A DNA stretch of 64,000 bases, taken from assembly GCA_963816535.1 (NCBI GenBank), contig CAWFKW010000003.1, positions 1,798,001 to 1,862,000 on the forward strand, written 5' to 3'. The stretch is from CAWFKW01 sp963816535 (GTDB lineage Bacteria > Bacteroidota > Ignavibacteria > Tepidaquicellales > OLB5). The notes below the pieces were generated by a model. That model did not search any database. It was not told the origin of the DNA and saw only the letters and a list, made by a program, of their open reading frames with translations. A program made the translations under genes and the position numbers. Shown one piece after another: positions 1 to 8,651 of the stretch (position 1 is the first letter of the stretch; every line of letters starts with the position of its first letter).

Positions 1-1
1 A

Positions 2-70
2 CAAAAGATAATTCTTAACTCGGGGCTGGTGCCCGTTACGCAGCCTGTGAGGATAATTCAGTTAAATTAA
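2..70 (+). CDS. possible 3' end of an upstream gene (partial)
   Basis: One forward frame is open from the first bases of the window to a TAA at 68-70 and reads as a plausible C-terminal tail (KILNSGLVPVTQPVRIIQLN). It stops 14 bases before the next start codon, which would suit an operon. The tail is too short to name a family, and the open stretch could be chance. Confidence 0.3.
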   Translation, partial: QKIILNSGLVPVTQPVRIIQLN

Positions 71-84
71 ATACAGTTACTAAT

Positions 85-1572
85 ATGATGACCAATAGTT
101 TTATACGAAAAACGCCGGCTATAGCGTTAGTTGTTTTGATGACGTGCTTATTTAATATTTACGCTCAGGACAATCTTGACATGGGGATTGAAGCTGTGAA
201 AAAAGGGGACTATGTAAAAGCTTTGGAATACTTAAAAGGCGTTTCAAAAGATAAATATGATGCAAGCCTTTATTACGGCATCGCTCTTTTCAAAACCGGT
301 TCGCTGGCTGATGCGGAAAAGAACCTTAAGAACGCAGTGAACATCGATGAAGAAAAGCCGGACGCTTATGCCGCGCTTGGCGAACTTTATACTTCTCAGA
401 AAAAATACGCCGATGCGGAGGCGCAGTTCGATATGGCCAGGAAATACCTCCCGCTGAACTCTTCTAAAGACAATTTGACGCCGGAGGAGATAAACCAGAT
501 AATTTCGGCGCTTTCAAACGAAGCGGAAAATTATATTGCAGAGGGGAAAGTAGATAAAGCTATTGCATCTCTCACACTGGCAAAGACCTATAACGAAAAG
601 GACCCTATGATATTTGTAGGGCTTGGAAACGCTTACCTTGCGCGCGGGGCTTTTGATATAGCAAAAACCAATTATGAAGCGGGTTTAAAGATAAAAGTAT
701 ACGCTCCTGCTTACTACGGACTCGGAACCATCGCTTTTAAACAGAAGAAATATAATGATGCGCTTGACGATTTTACAAAAGCGACTGATGCCGATAATAA
801 TTTTGCGCCTGCTTTCTTCGAGAAAGGGCTGATACTTTATCTTGGGGATAAGTACGATCTTGCAATGGACGCTTTTAAGAGATACGCCGAGCTGGTGCCC
901 GGTTCACTGCGCGGAAATACGTATTACGCGAAGACCCTGTATAAGAAGGGCGATTATGATGAATCTATCCGCCTGCTTGGCGAAGCGCTTAAAGTGGATG
1001 CCAACGACGGCGAGGCGAATAAATACATGGGTTATAACTATGCGGCGAAAAAGGATTATACTACAGCTAATGAATATTTCAACAAGGTAAAGCCCGAGGA
1101 TATGAATTCAGAAGACTATATGGTTTGGGCTTCAATGTATTCAGATGAAAAGGATTACTCGAAAGCTTACCCTATGTTCGAGAAGGCAATAAGTATCGAT
1201 TCGACATATGAAGAAGCTTACTTTGAATACGGAAAGGCTCTCTTCGCGGATACAAATTACGCGGCCGCGCTCCCGAAATTTACGAAGGCAATAGATTTAG
1301 GCATCCAGAACGTAGCGGCATGGGTTTACGCCGGGATATGCGATTTTTATCTTGCTAAATATGACGACGGCGTCGCTATACTTGATAAAAGCATAGCGCT
1401 GAATCCCACAATATCATCGGCTTATTTGTGGAAGGCGAACTGCCTGGCCGAGGGAAAGAAAAATGCAGAAGCGATAGACGCTTATAAGCAATATCTTACC
1501 ATGCAGCCCGATGACCAGTTTGCAAAGAGCCAGATAGACAGGCTAAGCAAGGATAACGGCGTAAACAAATGA
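85..1572 (+). CDS. secreted tetratricopeptide-repeat (TPR) protein
   Basis: This 495-residue protein begins with a signal peptide (hydrophobic core about residues 10-25, likely cleavage near YAQ/DN). It continues as a nearly unbroken series of TPR helix pairs to the C-terminus. Recurrent motifs such as ALEYLKG, AEAQFDMA, ALDDFTKA, AYPMFEKA and ALPKFTKAI mark successive repeats about 34 residues apart. TPR arrays bind proteins, so a periplasmic scaffold role is likely, but no enzymatic domain is visible and the partner is unknown. The stop overlaps the start of the next gene (ATGA), so the two are translationally coupled. The start is a double ATG at 85 and 88; either could be used. Confidence 0.9.
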   Translation: MMTNSFIRKTPAIALVVLMTCLFNIYAQDNLDMGIEAVKKGDYVKALEYLKGVSKDKYDASLYYGIALFKTGSLADAEKNLKNAVNIDEEKPDAYAALGELYTSQKKYADAEAQFDMARKYLPLNSSKDNLTPEEINQIISALSNEAENYIAEGKVDKAIASLTLAKTYNEKDPMIFVGLGNAYLARGAFDIAKTNYEAGLKIKVYAPAYYGLGTIAFKQKKYNDALDDFTKATDADNNFAPAFFEKGLILYLGDKYDLAMDAFKRYAELVPGSLRGNTYYAKTLYKKGDYDESIRLLGEALKVDANDGEANKYMGYNYAAKKDYTTANEYFNKVKPEDMNSEDYMVWASMYSDEKDYSKAYPMFEKAISIDSTYEEAYFEYGKALFADTNYAAALPKFTKAIDLGIQNVAAWVYAGICDFYLAKYDDGVAILDKSIALNPTISSAYLWKANCLAEGKKNAEAIDAYKQYLTMQPDDQFAKSQIDRLSKDNGVNK

Positions 1573-2942
1573 GCGGACTCACAGGTTTTATAGATTCGAA
1601 CAGGCAAAGATATATTGACGAGCTTAAGAAGTTCTTAAGCTTCCCAAGCATAAGCACAAATCCCGAAAACAAGAAAGACGTTGAAGAGTGCGCCGGGTAT
1701 ATAAAGGCGCATCTTGAAAAGATCGGGATGGAAAATGCAAAGGTCTATCCAACGAAGGGGCACCCGGTGGTTTATGCCGACTGGCTGAAAGCGGGCGCGG
1801 ATAAACCTACGATTTTGATTTACGGACATTATGACGTTCAGCCTGTGGACCCGATAGAGCTGTGGACTTCTCCGCCGTTCGAAGCGGAAATCAGGGGTGA
1901 AAATATCTATGCGCGCGGCTCGGCGGACGATAAAGGACAGGTGTTTATACATTTAAAAGCGCTTGAAGCGCACTTCAGTCAAAACAAATCTCTGCCGCTT
2001 AATATAAAGCTGATCATCGAAGGCGAAGAAGAGATCGGCAGCGTTCATCTTGAAGAATTTATTAGCGCGTATAAAGAATTGCTAAGGTGCGATGCCGTTG
2101 TAATCTCCGATACCGCTATGTACAGCAAAGACGTTCCTGCTATCGGTTATGCGCTCAGGGGTCTATGTTACATGCAGGTTGAGGTAACAGGTCCCAACAG
2201 GGACCTGCATTCGGGCCAGTACGGCGGCTCGGTTGAGAACCCGATAAATGCCCTTGCTAATATGATAACACGGCTGAAAGATGAAGACGGAAGAATACTC
2301 ATTGACGGGTTTTATGATAACGTGGTTCCGCTGACCGATGCGGAAAAAAAAGAAATTGCCAAGCTTCCTTTCAGCGACGACGATTATAAAAAGAATCTCG
2401 GCGTTGATGAGATGTTCGGCGAAAAGGGATTTACAACTCTTGAAAGGATTTGGGCGCGCCCCACGATTGACTGCAACGGGATATGGGGCGGATTCACAGG
2501 GGAAGGCGCCAAGACCGTTCTTCCTTCAAAGGCTTATGCAAAGATAAGCATGCGCCTTGTGCCGAATCAGCAGCCGAATGAAATTGAAAAACTGTTCACG
2601 GAATATGTCAGGAAAATTGCGCCGAAATCGGTTAAGATAAAAGTAAAAGGATTGCATCACGGCAACTGGGCTATAACGCCGATTGACAGTAAATGGATAA
2701 AGGCGGCATTCAGCGCCATGAAACAGGGTTTTGGCAAAGAACCTGTATTTATCCGCGAGGGCGGTTCAATTCCTATAGTCGTAACGTTCCAGGAAATTCT
2801 CAAGGCGCCGACAGTGCTTCTTGGCTTCGGGCTGCCCGATGAGAACGCTCACTCGCCTGACGAACATCTGAACCTGAACAATTTTCAAAAAGGAATCATT
2901 ACTACCTCGATATTTTATAACGAACTTGCTAATTTAAAGTAA
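1569..2942 (+). CDS. M20 family metallopeptidase (dipeptidase)
   Basis: The 457-residue product matches M20/M28-clan dipeptidases of the CNDP/PepV-like group, zinc enzymes that cleave dipeptides and related amides. The metal ligands are all visible: His87 and Asp89 in YGHYDVQP, the bridging Asp near 120 in RGSADDKGQ, the catalytic Glu pair in EGEEEIGS near 153, Asp181, and His428 in ENAHSPDEH. The dimerisation (lid) domain lies between about residues 200 and 330. No signal peptide is present, so it should be cytosolic. Start and upstream stop overlap by four bases, which places it in an operon with the secreted TPR protein. Exact substrate is unknown. Confidence 0.93.
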   Translation: MSGLTGFIDSNRQRYIDELKKFLSFPSISTNPENKKDVEECAGYIKAHLEKIGMENAKVYPTKGHPVVYADWLKAGADKPTILIYGHYDVQPVDPIELWTSPPFEAEIRGENIYARGSADDKGQVFIHLKALEAHFSQNKSLPLNIKLIIEGEEEIGSVHLEEFISAYKELLRCDAVVISDTAMYSKDVPAIGYALRGLCYMQVEVTGPNRDLHSGQYGGSVENPINALANMITRLKDEDGRILIDGFYDNVVPLTDAEKKEIAKLPFSDDDYKKNLGVDEMFGEKGFTTLERIWARPTIDCNGIWGGFTGEGAKTVLPSKAYAKISMRLVPNQQPNEIEKLFTEYVRKIAPKSVKIKVKGLHHGNWAITPIDSKWIKAAFSAMKQGFGKEPVFIREGGSIPIVVTFQEILKAPTVLLGFGLPDENAHSPDEHLNLNNFQKGIITTSIFYNELANLK

Positions 2943-2961
2943 TAAGGGAAAGAAAGAATTT

Positions 2962-3300
2962 ATGCAGCAAAAATCATCTGCCAAAACCAGGAAATCGCCT
3001 TCGAGGCAAAAGAAGGAAATTACATTTCCGTTTGAGAAACAGAATTTTGTAATTATCGGCGCGGGGATAGTTGTTTTGATAATCGGTTACTTCCTGATGT
3101 CGCAGGATTCGGTTGACGGTTTTTTGCCGACAGTCGTCGCTCCGATCGTGCTGATTATAGGGTACTGCGTTATCATTCCGTATGGGATACTGAAGAAACC
3201 TGCGAAGCCCGCGGAAACAAATACAGCGGCGGATCAGCAAACGGTCCAGGCAAATGTAAGCGCCGCAGGCGCGTCAAGCTCCAACATAAAAACGAGCTGA
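2962..3300 (+). CDS. DUF3098-like small membrane protein
   Basis: This 112-residue protein has a basic N-terminus and two hydrophobic helices at about residues 30-48 and 58-80, followed by an Ala/Thr/Ser-rich tail likely to be disordered. The arrangement, including FPFEKQNF before the first helix and LIIGYCVIIPYGIL in the second, is that of DUF3098 inner-membrane proteins of Bacteroidetes, whose function is unknown. It starts 19 bases after the dipeptidase stop and is probably the last gene of the operon, because a rho-independent terminator follows. Confidence 0.75.
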   Translation: MQQKSSAKTRKSPSRQKKEITFPFEKQNFVIIGAGIVVLIIGYFLMSQDSVDGFLPTVVAPIVLIIGYCVIIPYGILKKPAKPAETNTAADQQTVQANVSAAGASSSNIKTS

Positions 3301-3325
3301 AAATAAGCTTCAGAGTTAACAATTA

Positions 3326-3362
3326 AAAGCCGGGCATTATTAAAATGTGCGGCTTTTTTTTA
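3326..3362 (+). terminator. rho-independent terminator
   Basis: An imperfect hairpin (AAAGCCGGGCAT paired with ATGTGCGGCTTT around a short A/T loop) is followed by a run of T. It lies 26 bases after the DUF3098-like gene. Confidence 0.75.
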
Positions 3363-3435
3363 TTTGAATTAATCAAATCTGATAACGCCCGAGAGTTCTG
3401 AATTCTTTTCGGCGGCGCAGGGGTAATCAATAATT

Positions 3436-4563
3436 ATGCTGAAGACATCAATATTTAAGCTCCAGGTGAACTGCCCGGGGTGCAATTCACTTCACGCTCT
3501 TTCAGGTTTGCATGAGGAAGAAACCTGTCAGAGCTGCGGTAAAATTATCCGGCTTAGTGAATTATTTCAAAAGCGGTTGTTTGCTTCGGCGGCAACGGTA
3601 CATTACATGAACGGGTTTCTTTCAGGCACAATAGAACAATTGGGCGGCGGAGTCGTAAACCGGGCAGGTTCTTATAAAATGACTTATTCTTCACGCGCGG
3701 CTTATTGCGAGGAGTGTTTTAAAACTGCCTCTGAAAAAGATATTATGGGCGCCGTTCAAAGCGCCAATCCTTTCAAATGTTCCGCCTGCGGACATATGAT
3801 GCCGGTTAAGATCGCCGATGATTTTGTAAAAACATTTCATCCTAAAGCGGTCGCCGTACTTAACGATTCGGAAGGCATAGACTTTATGGAAAAAAATAAG
3901 GAAGCGGACGAAAAGAAATCGGTTGTTGTTTTCAGCTGCATGACATGCGGCGCGGGCCTGCAGCTAAGCGCCGGGACCGGGAGGCTGGCTACGTGTCCCT
4001 ATTGCAATAACGATAATTACCTTCCCGATGCGATCTGGTCAAAGCTACACCCTGATAAGGAAGTCGACCCGTTTTTTGTTATTCTTGACCTTGACGGAGG
4101 CGATATGAAAGCTTCGATTGATTATTTCACGGGCTTCCCGGTGATGAGAGCTTACGAAAAACATTTCACAAATTTTATCAGAGAATATTTTGAGAACCCC
4201 TTTCTGAACGACGGGTACAAGGCGTGGCTGAAATATTTCCTGGGCGCAGGAAATTCAGACAAGGCGCCCCCGGGCCTTGATGTTGACGGGCTGAAAAAAT
4301 ATTTCTATGAGCAGTTTGCGTTCGGATTGGAAAACCAGGACCCCGGGCTCAGAAAAACGGCCGCAGAATATGGGGCTTCTATTCCAGTAGATTTGCAGAT
4401 GAGGCTTGCAAAAGACCCTGACGCTGAAACAAGGCTTGTATTGAGTAAAAATGCGGGCATTGATAAAGCGGTTTTGAAGATATTACAAAACGACCCCGAC
4501 CCTGAAATATCTGCGGAAGCAAAAAGACATAAGAGCGGATTATTCAAAGGATTATTTGGATGA
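3436..4563 (+). CDS. zinc-ribbon protein with C-terminal LRV/HEAT-like repeats
   Basis: This 375-residue cytosolic protein contains three pairs of zinc-knuckle cysteines: CPGC with CQSC in the first 40 residues, CEEC with CSAC in the next segment, and CMTC with CPYC near the middle. The C-terminal 70 residues contain LAKDPDAETRLVLSKNAG and ILQNDPDPEISAEA. These resemble leucine-rich-variant (LRV) or HEAT-like repeats of the form LAxDPxxxVRxxLAxN. I do not recognise a named family for the whole protein. Nucleic-acid or protein binding is a reasonable inference from the domains only. It appears monocistronic, with a terminator upstream and a long structured gap downstream. Confidence 0.72.
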   Translation: MLKTSIFKLQVNCPGCNSLHALSGLHEEETCQSCGKIIRLSELFQKRLFASAATVHYMNGFLSGTIEQLGGGVVNRAGSYKMTYSSRAAYCEECFKTASEKDIMGAVQSANPFKCSACGHMMPVKIADDFVKTFHPKAVAVLNDSEGIDFMEKNKEADEKKSVVVFSCMTCGAGLQLSAGTGRLATCPYCNNDNYLPDAIWSKLHPDKEVDPFFVILDLDGGDMKASIDYFTGFPVMRAYEKHFTNFIREYFENPFLNDGYKAWLKYFLGAGNSDKAPPGLDVDGLKKYFYEQFAFGLENQDPGLRKTAAEYGASIPVDLQMRLAKDPDAETRLVLSKNAGIDKAVLKILQNDPDPEISAEAKRHKSGLFKGLFG

Positions 4564-4994
4564 TATAAATAAGTGCCCCCGCTCGCTTCCTTGATGAGAA
4601 ATCATAGCGATACGATCTTCTCAAGTGGGGGAAAGAAAACGGGGGCAAAAGTTAACCTGATTAATTAATAAATCGTATCGCTATTGCATTCAAACTTAAT
4701 ACACGTAATACTACAAGGTCAAAGAAATATTTATCGGAAGTTAGGGAAAATGCCGTTATATGACCCGGAATTAACCTCCACAAATTCGCTTTTTACAGCA
4801 TTTTTAATGTATTTGAATGGTGACTGTTAGAAAAAAATCCGCAAATCCTTGCAGCAAAATCGAATAAAAATTCCCCGCAGCTTCCTGCCGGAAAATTCGC
4901 GGCGAAACGAAAATTTCCGGAGAGAGATGGAAGCGACGGGGATCTAACCCTACCGATAATTCTTTTCTATTTCTTTAAAAACATATTTACACTT
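4564..4994. other. gene-free gap with nested inverted repeats
   Basis: No convincing gene is present. The 13-base sequence ATAGCGATACGAT at 4604-4616 is repeated exactly, inverted, at 4672-4684. An outer pair TGCCCCCG/CGGGGGCA lies at 4574-4581 and 4640-4647. A shorter pair with CTT..GAGAA and TTCTCAAG sits between them. The arms interleave rather than nest simply, so they cannot all pair at once. The remainder to 4994 is A/T-rich with a few weak palindromes. Confidence 0.6.
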
Positions 4995-5213
4995 TTATTT
5001 TATTATTTCTATTTTCCTTGTTTCCGAAATTCCTTCGGCGGCAATTTTGCAGAAGTAAACTCCTTCCGGAAGCCCGGCGTCTTTTACTTCCAGTTCGTAG
5101 CGCCCGGGATTGAGCTTTTCATCGAGCAGGATAGCGACCTCCCTGCCGAGGATATCATAAACAGTTACCCGGCATGCAACTAAGAGCGGAATTTCAAATT
5201 TTATCTTTCCCAT
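4995..5213 (-). pseudogene. orphan T9SS C-terminal sorting domain (probable gene remnant)
   Basis: The 72-residue open frame consists of almost nothing but a type IX sorting domain: VTVYDILGREVAILLDEK, LNPGRYELEVK, LPEGVYFCKI, and a basic RKIEIIK end. In complete substrates this domain is the last 70-90 residues of a long secreted protein with a signal peptide. Here there is no signal peptide and no cargo domain, and an in-frame stop precedes the ATG. It is most simply the surviving 3' end of a deleted secreted-protein gene. Expression as a free domain cannot be excluded. Confidence 0.6.
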
Positions 5214-5379
5214 AAAAGCGGTTTAAAAATAATATATGTAGTTGCAGTTCTGCAAAGAAAAAGAATCGGAATGTTAGAAAGAAATTCGATTCTACAAGTT
5301 GAAGGCGGACGAAAAAGTGTTGATTCCGCTTGATATTTGTGCATTTTTTGTTATTTTGCATGAACTACGTTAGATAATT

Positions 5380-6810
5380 TTGGATAACTATAAGATCATC
5401 CAGGTTTTAAGAACTTTCAATAAGAAAGAGCTCAGGCGATTCGGCGAATTTGTTAAGTCGCCGTATTTTAATAAGAATTCGTCGGTGATTGCGCTTTATG
5501 ATTCATTAAGCAAGTATCATCCGAACTTCAAAAACAAAGACCTCACTATCGGGAATTTGCATGCGGCTGTGTTTCCTTCCGCTGAATTTGATTATCATAA
5601 GATCAATAACGTTATTTCAGACCTATACCAGCTAAGCGAGAAATTTCTTGCGCAGGCATTTATTGAGCAAAAGGATTTTTATGTGGAACGGAACCTGTTC
5701 AGGACTTTCAGGGAAAAGGGATTGTATAAGCTTTACGACCAGAAGCATTCGGAGTATATGAAGAAGCTTATCGGCCGCAAGCACAAAGACGAGCAGTACT
5801 TTTATTACCTTTACGAAATGAACGATGAATACCTGTGGTACGCCACGATAAGAAAACCGAATACAGAACTGAACATTCTGCAGACAGAATTCGACCATTT
5901 TTTCCGCTATGCCTTAATAAGGCTTCTAAGGTTCTATAACCTTATGCTGCACGAACGCAACCAGAATAACGTGGATTTCAGGCTCACCATGTTCAACGAA
6001 ATATTTGAACATATTAAGGAGAACGATTTTGAAGATTCGCCCGCGTTAATGATCTTTAAAACCATACTGCTTCTGCTTCATTCAAAAGACGTCATGTATT
6101 TCAACAAGCTGAAAACGCTCAAAGAAAAATACCTGGACGATTTCAGCGACGACGATAAGCACCTTGTATTCATCCATTTGTACGATTTTGCCGCATACAT
6201 GGTGAATTTCTCGGGCGACAACAGTTACAACATTGAAATGTTTAACATCTACAGGGAACTTATTGACCGCAAGCTGATGACGCCCGAGAGCTTTCTATAT
6301 CCTAATTTCATGAATGTAGTAAAGGTGGCTTGCCGCGTAAAGGAATTTGAATATGCCGAGCGTTTCATAGAAAAGTTTAAGGTTTCAATCCCGAAAGCGG
6401 AGCTTGAGAACGTGCTTGAGTTCTGCTACGGATCTATTTCATATTCACGCGGAAAGCTGGAAGTCGCGCTTAAGCATTTCTCGCGGTCAAACTTCCAGAA
6501 CTTTATATTCAAGGTGCAGGTAAAGATCATGCTCCTGAAGATATACTATTATCTGAAGATGTACGAGCAGGCTGAGGCGATGATTGATACTTTCAGACAT
6601 TTTGTCGGCAGGGAAGAGAACCTTCTGTCGGAACACAGGGATGCGTATTACCAGTTCCTAAAGCTCGCGGGGGAGTTGATCAGAGTAAATGAATCGGGTG
6701 GCCCGGATGAACGCGATTTCAGGCTGAAAAAGATAAAGAGCGAAGCAGAAAAAATACCCGCCAACCCGTTCAGAATAAAAGTGTGGCTGCTGGAAGAACT
6801 GAATGGATGA
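5380..6810 (+). CDS. conserved helical-repeat protein of unknown function
   Basis: The 476-residue product is all-helical with no signal peptide or membrane segment. The N-terminus (FNKKELRRFGEFVKSPYFNK, then a YHPNF motif) resembles a family of uncharacterised Bacteroidetes/Ignavibacteria proteins that begin with an RFGxFxxSPYFN motif. The C-terminal half looks like degenerate TPR hairpins. Its start appears to be TTG at 5380, since no ATG fits the conserved N-terminus and the frame is closed upstream. The protein has a decayed paralogue on the minus strand at 48828-49823. No function can be assigned. Confidence 0.8.
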   Translation: MDNYKIIQVLRTFNKKELRRFGEFVKSPYFNKNSSVIALYDSLSKYHPNFKNKDLTIGNLHAAVFPSAEFDYHKINNVISDLYQLSEKFLAQAFIEQKDFYVERNLFRTFREKGLYKLYDQKHSEYMKKLIGRKHKDEQYFYYLYEMNDEYLWYATIRKPNTELNILQTEFDHFFRYALIRLLRFYNLMLHERNQNNVDFRLTMFNEIFEHIKENDFEDSPALMIFKTILLLLHSKDVMYFNKLKTLKEKYLDDFSDDDKHLVFIHLYDFAAYMVNFSGDNSYNIEMFNIYRELIDRKLMTPESFLYPNFMNVVKVACRVKEFEYAERFIEKFKVSIPKAELENVLEFCYGSISYSRGKLEVALKHFSRSNFQNFIFKVQVKIMLLKIYYYLKMYEQAEAMIDTFRHFVGREENLLSEHRDAYYQFLKLAGELIRVNESGGPDERDFRLKKIKSEAEKIPANPFRIKVWLLEELNG

Positions 6811-7180
6811 AACCGTTTATCGCGCCTACGACTTTCCTGTCGTGGCACGAGTATCTTATGTATTTGTTTTTAATTCGTAGGCACGAACGAAAGTCGTGCC
6901 ACGAATAGTGTTTTGTTGTGTTACGGATGGTGTTTATCGTGCCTACGACTCCCAGTCGTGGCACGAGTGTCTTTTGACAGAAGTTGCTGCGAAGCGTGTT
7001 TTGTTTTTAATTCGTAGGCGGCTCTCCAAAAGGCCCGCCAAAGGCGGGTAAACGGGCAGGCGAGCAAAGTTGTGTAGCGAAGTATGTTTGCCGAGTCTTC
7101 GCGGGATAGAGCCATCCGTTTGAAATTGTTTGTAGGTGTCAGGCTTGCCTGACGCCTACAGGGTAGCTCCGTATATAAAA
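6811..7180. repeat. intergenic cluster of GCACGA-type palindromic repeats
   Basis: The gap after the helical-repeat gene holds three imperfect palindromes built on TCGTGCCTACGACT and AGTCGTGGCACGA: 6820-6850, 6874-6906 (opposite orientation) and 6937-6966. A fourth half-unit TTCGTAGGC at 7010-7018 runs into a different repeat (GGCCCGCCAAAGGCGGG). A further palindrome TAGGTGTCAGGC/GCCTGACGCCTA follows at about 7133-7160. Related units occur at 28744-28798 and 33106-33190. No gene is credible here. Confidence 0.75.
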
Positions 7181-7208
7181 AAGCCGGGCATTTGCCCGGC
7201 TTTTTTTA
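7181..7208. terminator. bidirectional rho-independent terminator
   Basis: A perfect hairpin AAGCCGGGCA-TT-TGCCCGGCTT is followed by a T run on the plus strand and preceded by an A run. It can therefore serve both the forward gene upstream and the minus-strand secreted-protein gene ending at 7237. Confidence 0.85.
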
Positions 7209-7236
7209 AAAAACTATAATTCTGTTTTGAAACAGA

Positions 7237-8250
7237 TTATTTTACCAAGCTCATCTTTACTGATTTCGAGAATGCGCCTGACTGAATCTTATATATATAA
7301 ACTCCGCTCGGCAGGTTGCTTGCGTCGAAGCTTACTTTATATGAACCCGCTTCTTTGTATTCGTTAACCAAAGTTTTTATTTCTTTTCCAAGCATATCAT
7401 ATACAACTATCTTTACGTTGCCCGCTTTCGGAATACCGAAATCAATGTTCGTAGTCGGGTTGAACGGATTCGGATAGTTTTGATTCAAGGCGTAATCTTT
7501 GGGAACTAAAGTTCCGATCTGCTGAATACCAACAGTACCGCGTGTAAGCCTTAAAGCGTCTATACCGATATAATCGGAGTTAGCGCCTGACGGTCCGCCG
7601 TTAACAACTTTGTACCTGATAGCGATTCTTCCGTGAGCTCCGGTTGTTGGAACAGCAAACCCAAACTGCTGCCACCCCGAAGTGCTTCCTTTGAATTTGC
7701 CTACAAGTACCCATGTACCCTCGGGGATTGAATCTCCGGCGGCAGAATAGGAAACAGTTAATGAGTCAGGATAAATAGAACCGTCCGGTGAACGCTGATA
7801 GAAAGCGAGAGAATCTCCAGCAATTAATCCGCCGGTTACGTATGGCAGAACCAGCCAGCTATCAATGTTATTAGTACCTGTAACTACGTTAAAGTTAGCG
7901 GCAACATATCCGGTAGTTGGTCCGTTATATGAATCGAACGGTCCGCCGCCGGCTACATCAACGCCCTGGTACCATGTTGCCGTCAAACCCTGCGGGCCCG
8001 AGCCCCTGTACCATACGCTATATCCCCTGGCCTTAAGCGAGGTTGTATCGTTAGCGCCGTCAAAGTCGTCCGAGAACAAAGTTGTTGTGAATGGTGAAAC
8101 CTGCACAGTGTGCCTTGTTGAAACTATCGGAGAATTTACCGTTGTTTTCGAACCGCGCGGGTCATTGTTTCCGTCTGATTTGAATCCCATAAAACAGAAT
8201 GTAACCAGAAGGACGGCGGTCAAAATTAAAGAGAAATGTTTCTTTTGCAT
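7237..8250 (-). CDS. secreted T9SS cargo protein with choice-of-anchor (lectin-like) domain
   Basis: The 337-residue protein has an N-terminal signal peptide (about residues 5-22). A beta-rich central domain (about 55-235) follows, with SWLVLPYVTG and IAIRYKVVNGG..SDYIGIDALRL motifs typical of choice-of-anchor J, MAM-like secreted domains. A linker NYPNPFNPTTNIDF leads into a type A sorting domain to the C-terminus (VVYDMLGKEIKTLV, LPSGVYIYKI). The protein is predicted to cross the outer membrane through T9SS and be displayed or released. No catalytic motif is visible, so carbohydrate or protein binding is only a guess. It is a single-gene unit with its own terminator. Confidence 0.9.
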   Translation of the reverse strand: MQKKHFSLILTAVLLVTFCFMGFKSDGNNDPRGSKTTVNSPIVSTRHTVQVSPFTTTLFSDDFDGANDTTSLKARGYSVWYRGSGPQGLTATWYQGVDVAGGGPFDSYNGPTTGYVAANFNVVTGTNNIDSWLVLPYVTGGLIAGDSLAFYQRSPDGSIYPDSLTVSYSAAGDSIPEGTWVLVGKFKGSTSGWQQFGFAVPTTGAHGRIAIRYKVVNGGPSGANSDYIGIDALRLTRGTVGIQQIGTLVPKDYALNQNYPNPFNPTTNIDFGIPKAGNVKIVVYDMLGKEIKTLVNEYKEAGSYKVSFDASNLPSGVYIYKIQSGAFSKSVKMSLVK

Positions 8251-8651
8251 GCGTCTTTTACCTTTCTTGAGTGTGTTGTAATTATTCTTATAAATTTATA
8301 TTATATTGATTGCAAAAATTCAATTATTTGCGAAGGTCGGGCCGTGGAACCAAAAACTCTTAAGCGCCTAATTGGTTACCCTCCAAGATCGCTCTCTAAC
8401 CAAATAGCCGGATTCAAAAAGGAAGACCTCCTTAATCTAAACTTTCGCGCAAAAATTCATTAGTGCATACTAATATAAGATTTATTTTAGAGATTTTATA
8501 GTGATTTTAGTTAACTGATGTTGTAAAAAATGGTAAACACACAAACAAAATCATATTTTCCTGTTTTTTCAGGATTTTATGATGAAGAACAACAACGTTT
8601 CTGTTGAAAGAAATAATTAACGCATCGTTTTTTTGATCTTTTTGTGGAGAT
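8251..8651. other. gene-free gap with one hairpin
   Basis: No supported gene. An 11-base stem (CTAATTGGTTA at 8368-8378 paired with TAACCAAATAG at 8397-8407, one mismatch) encloses an 18-base loop. The flanks are strongly A/T-rich, and the region should contain promoters for the divergent genes at 8250 and 8652. A 75-residue forward open frame crosses it but overlaps the secreted gene's start and has no family resemblance. Confidence 0.45.

Noticed and set aside
8236..8463. 75-residue forward open frame as a gene
   Set aside because: It overlaps the start of the well-supported minus-strand secreted gene, has no ribosome-binding site or family resemblance, and its 3' half includes a palindrome.
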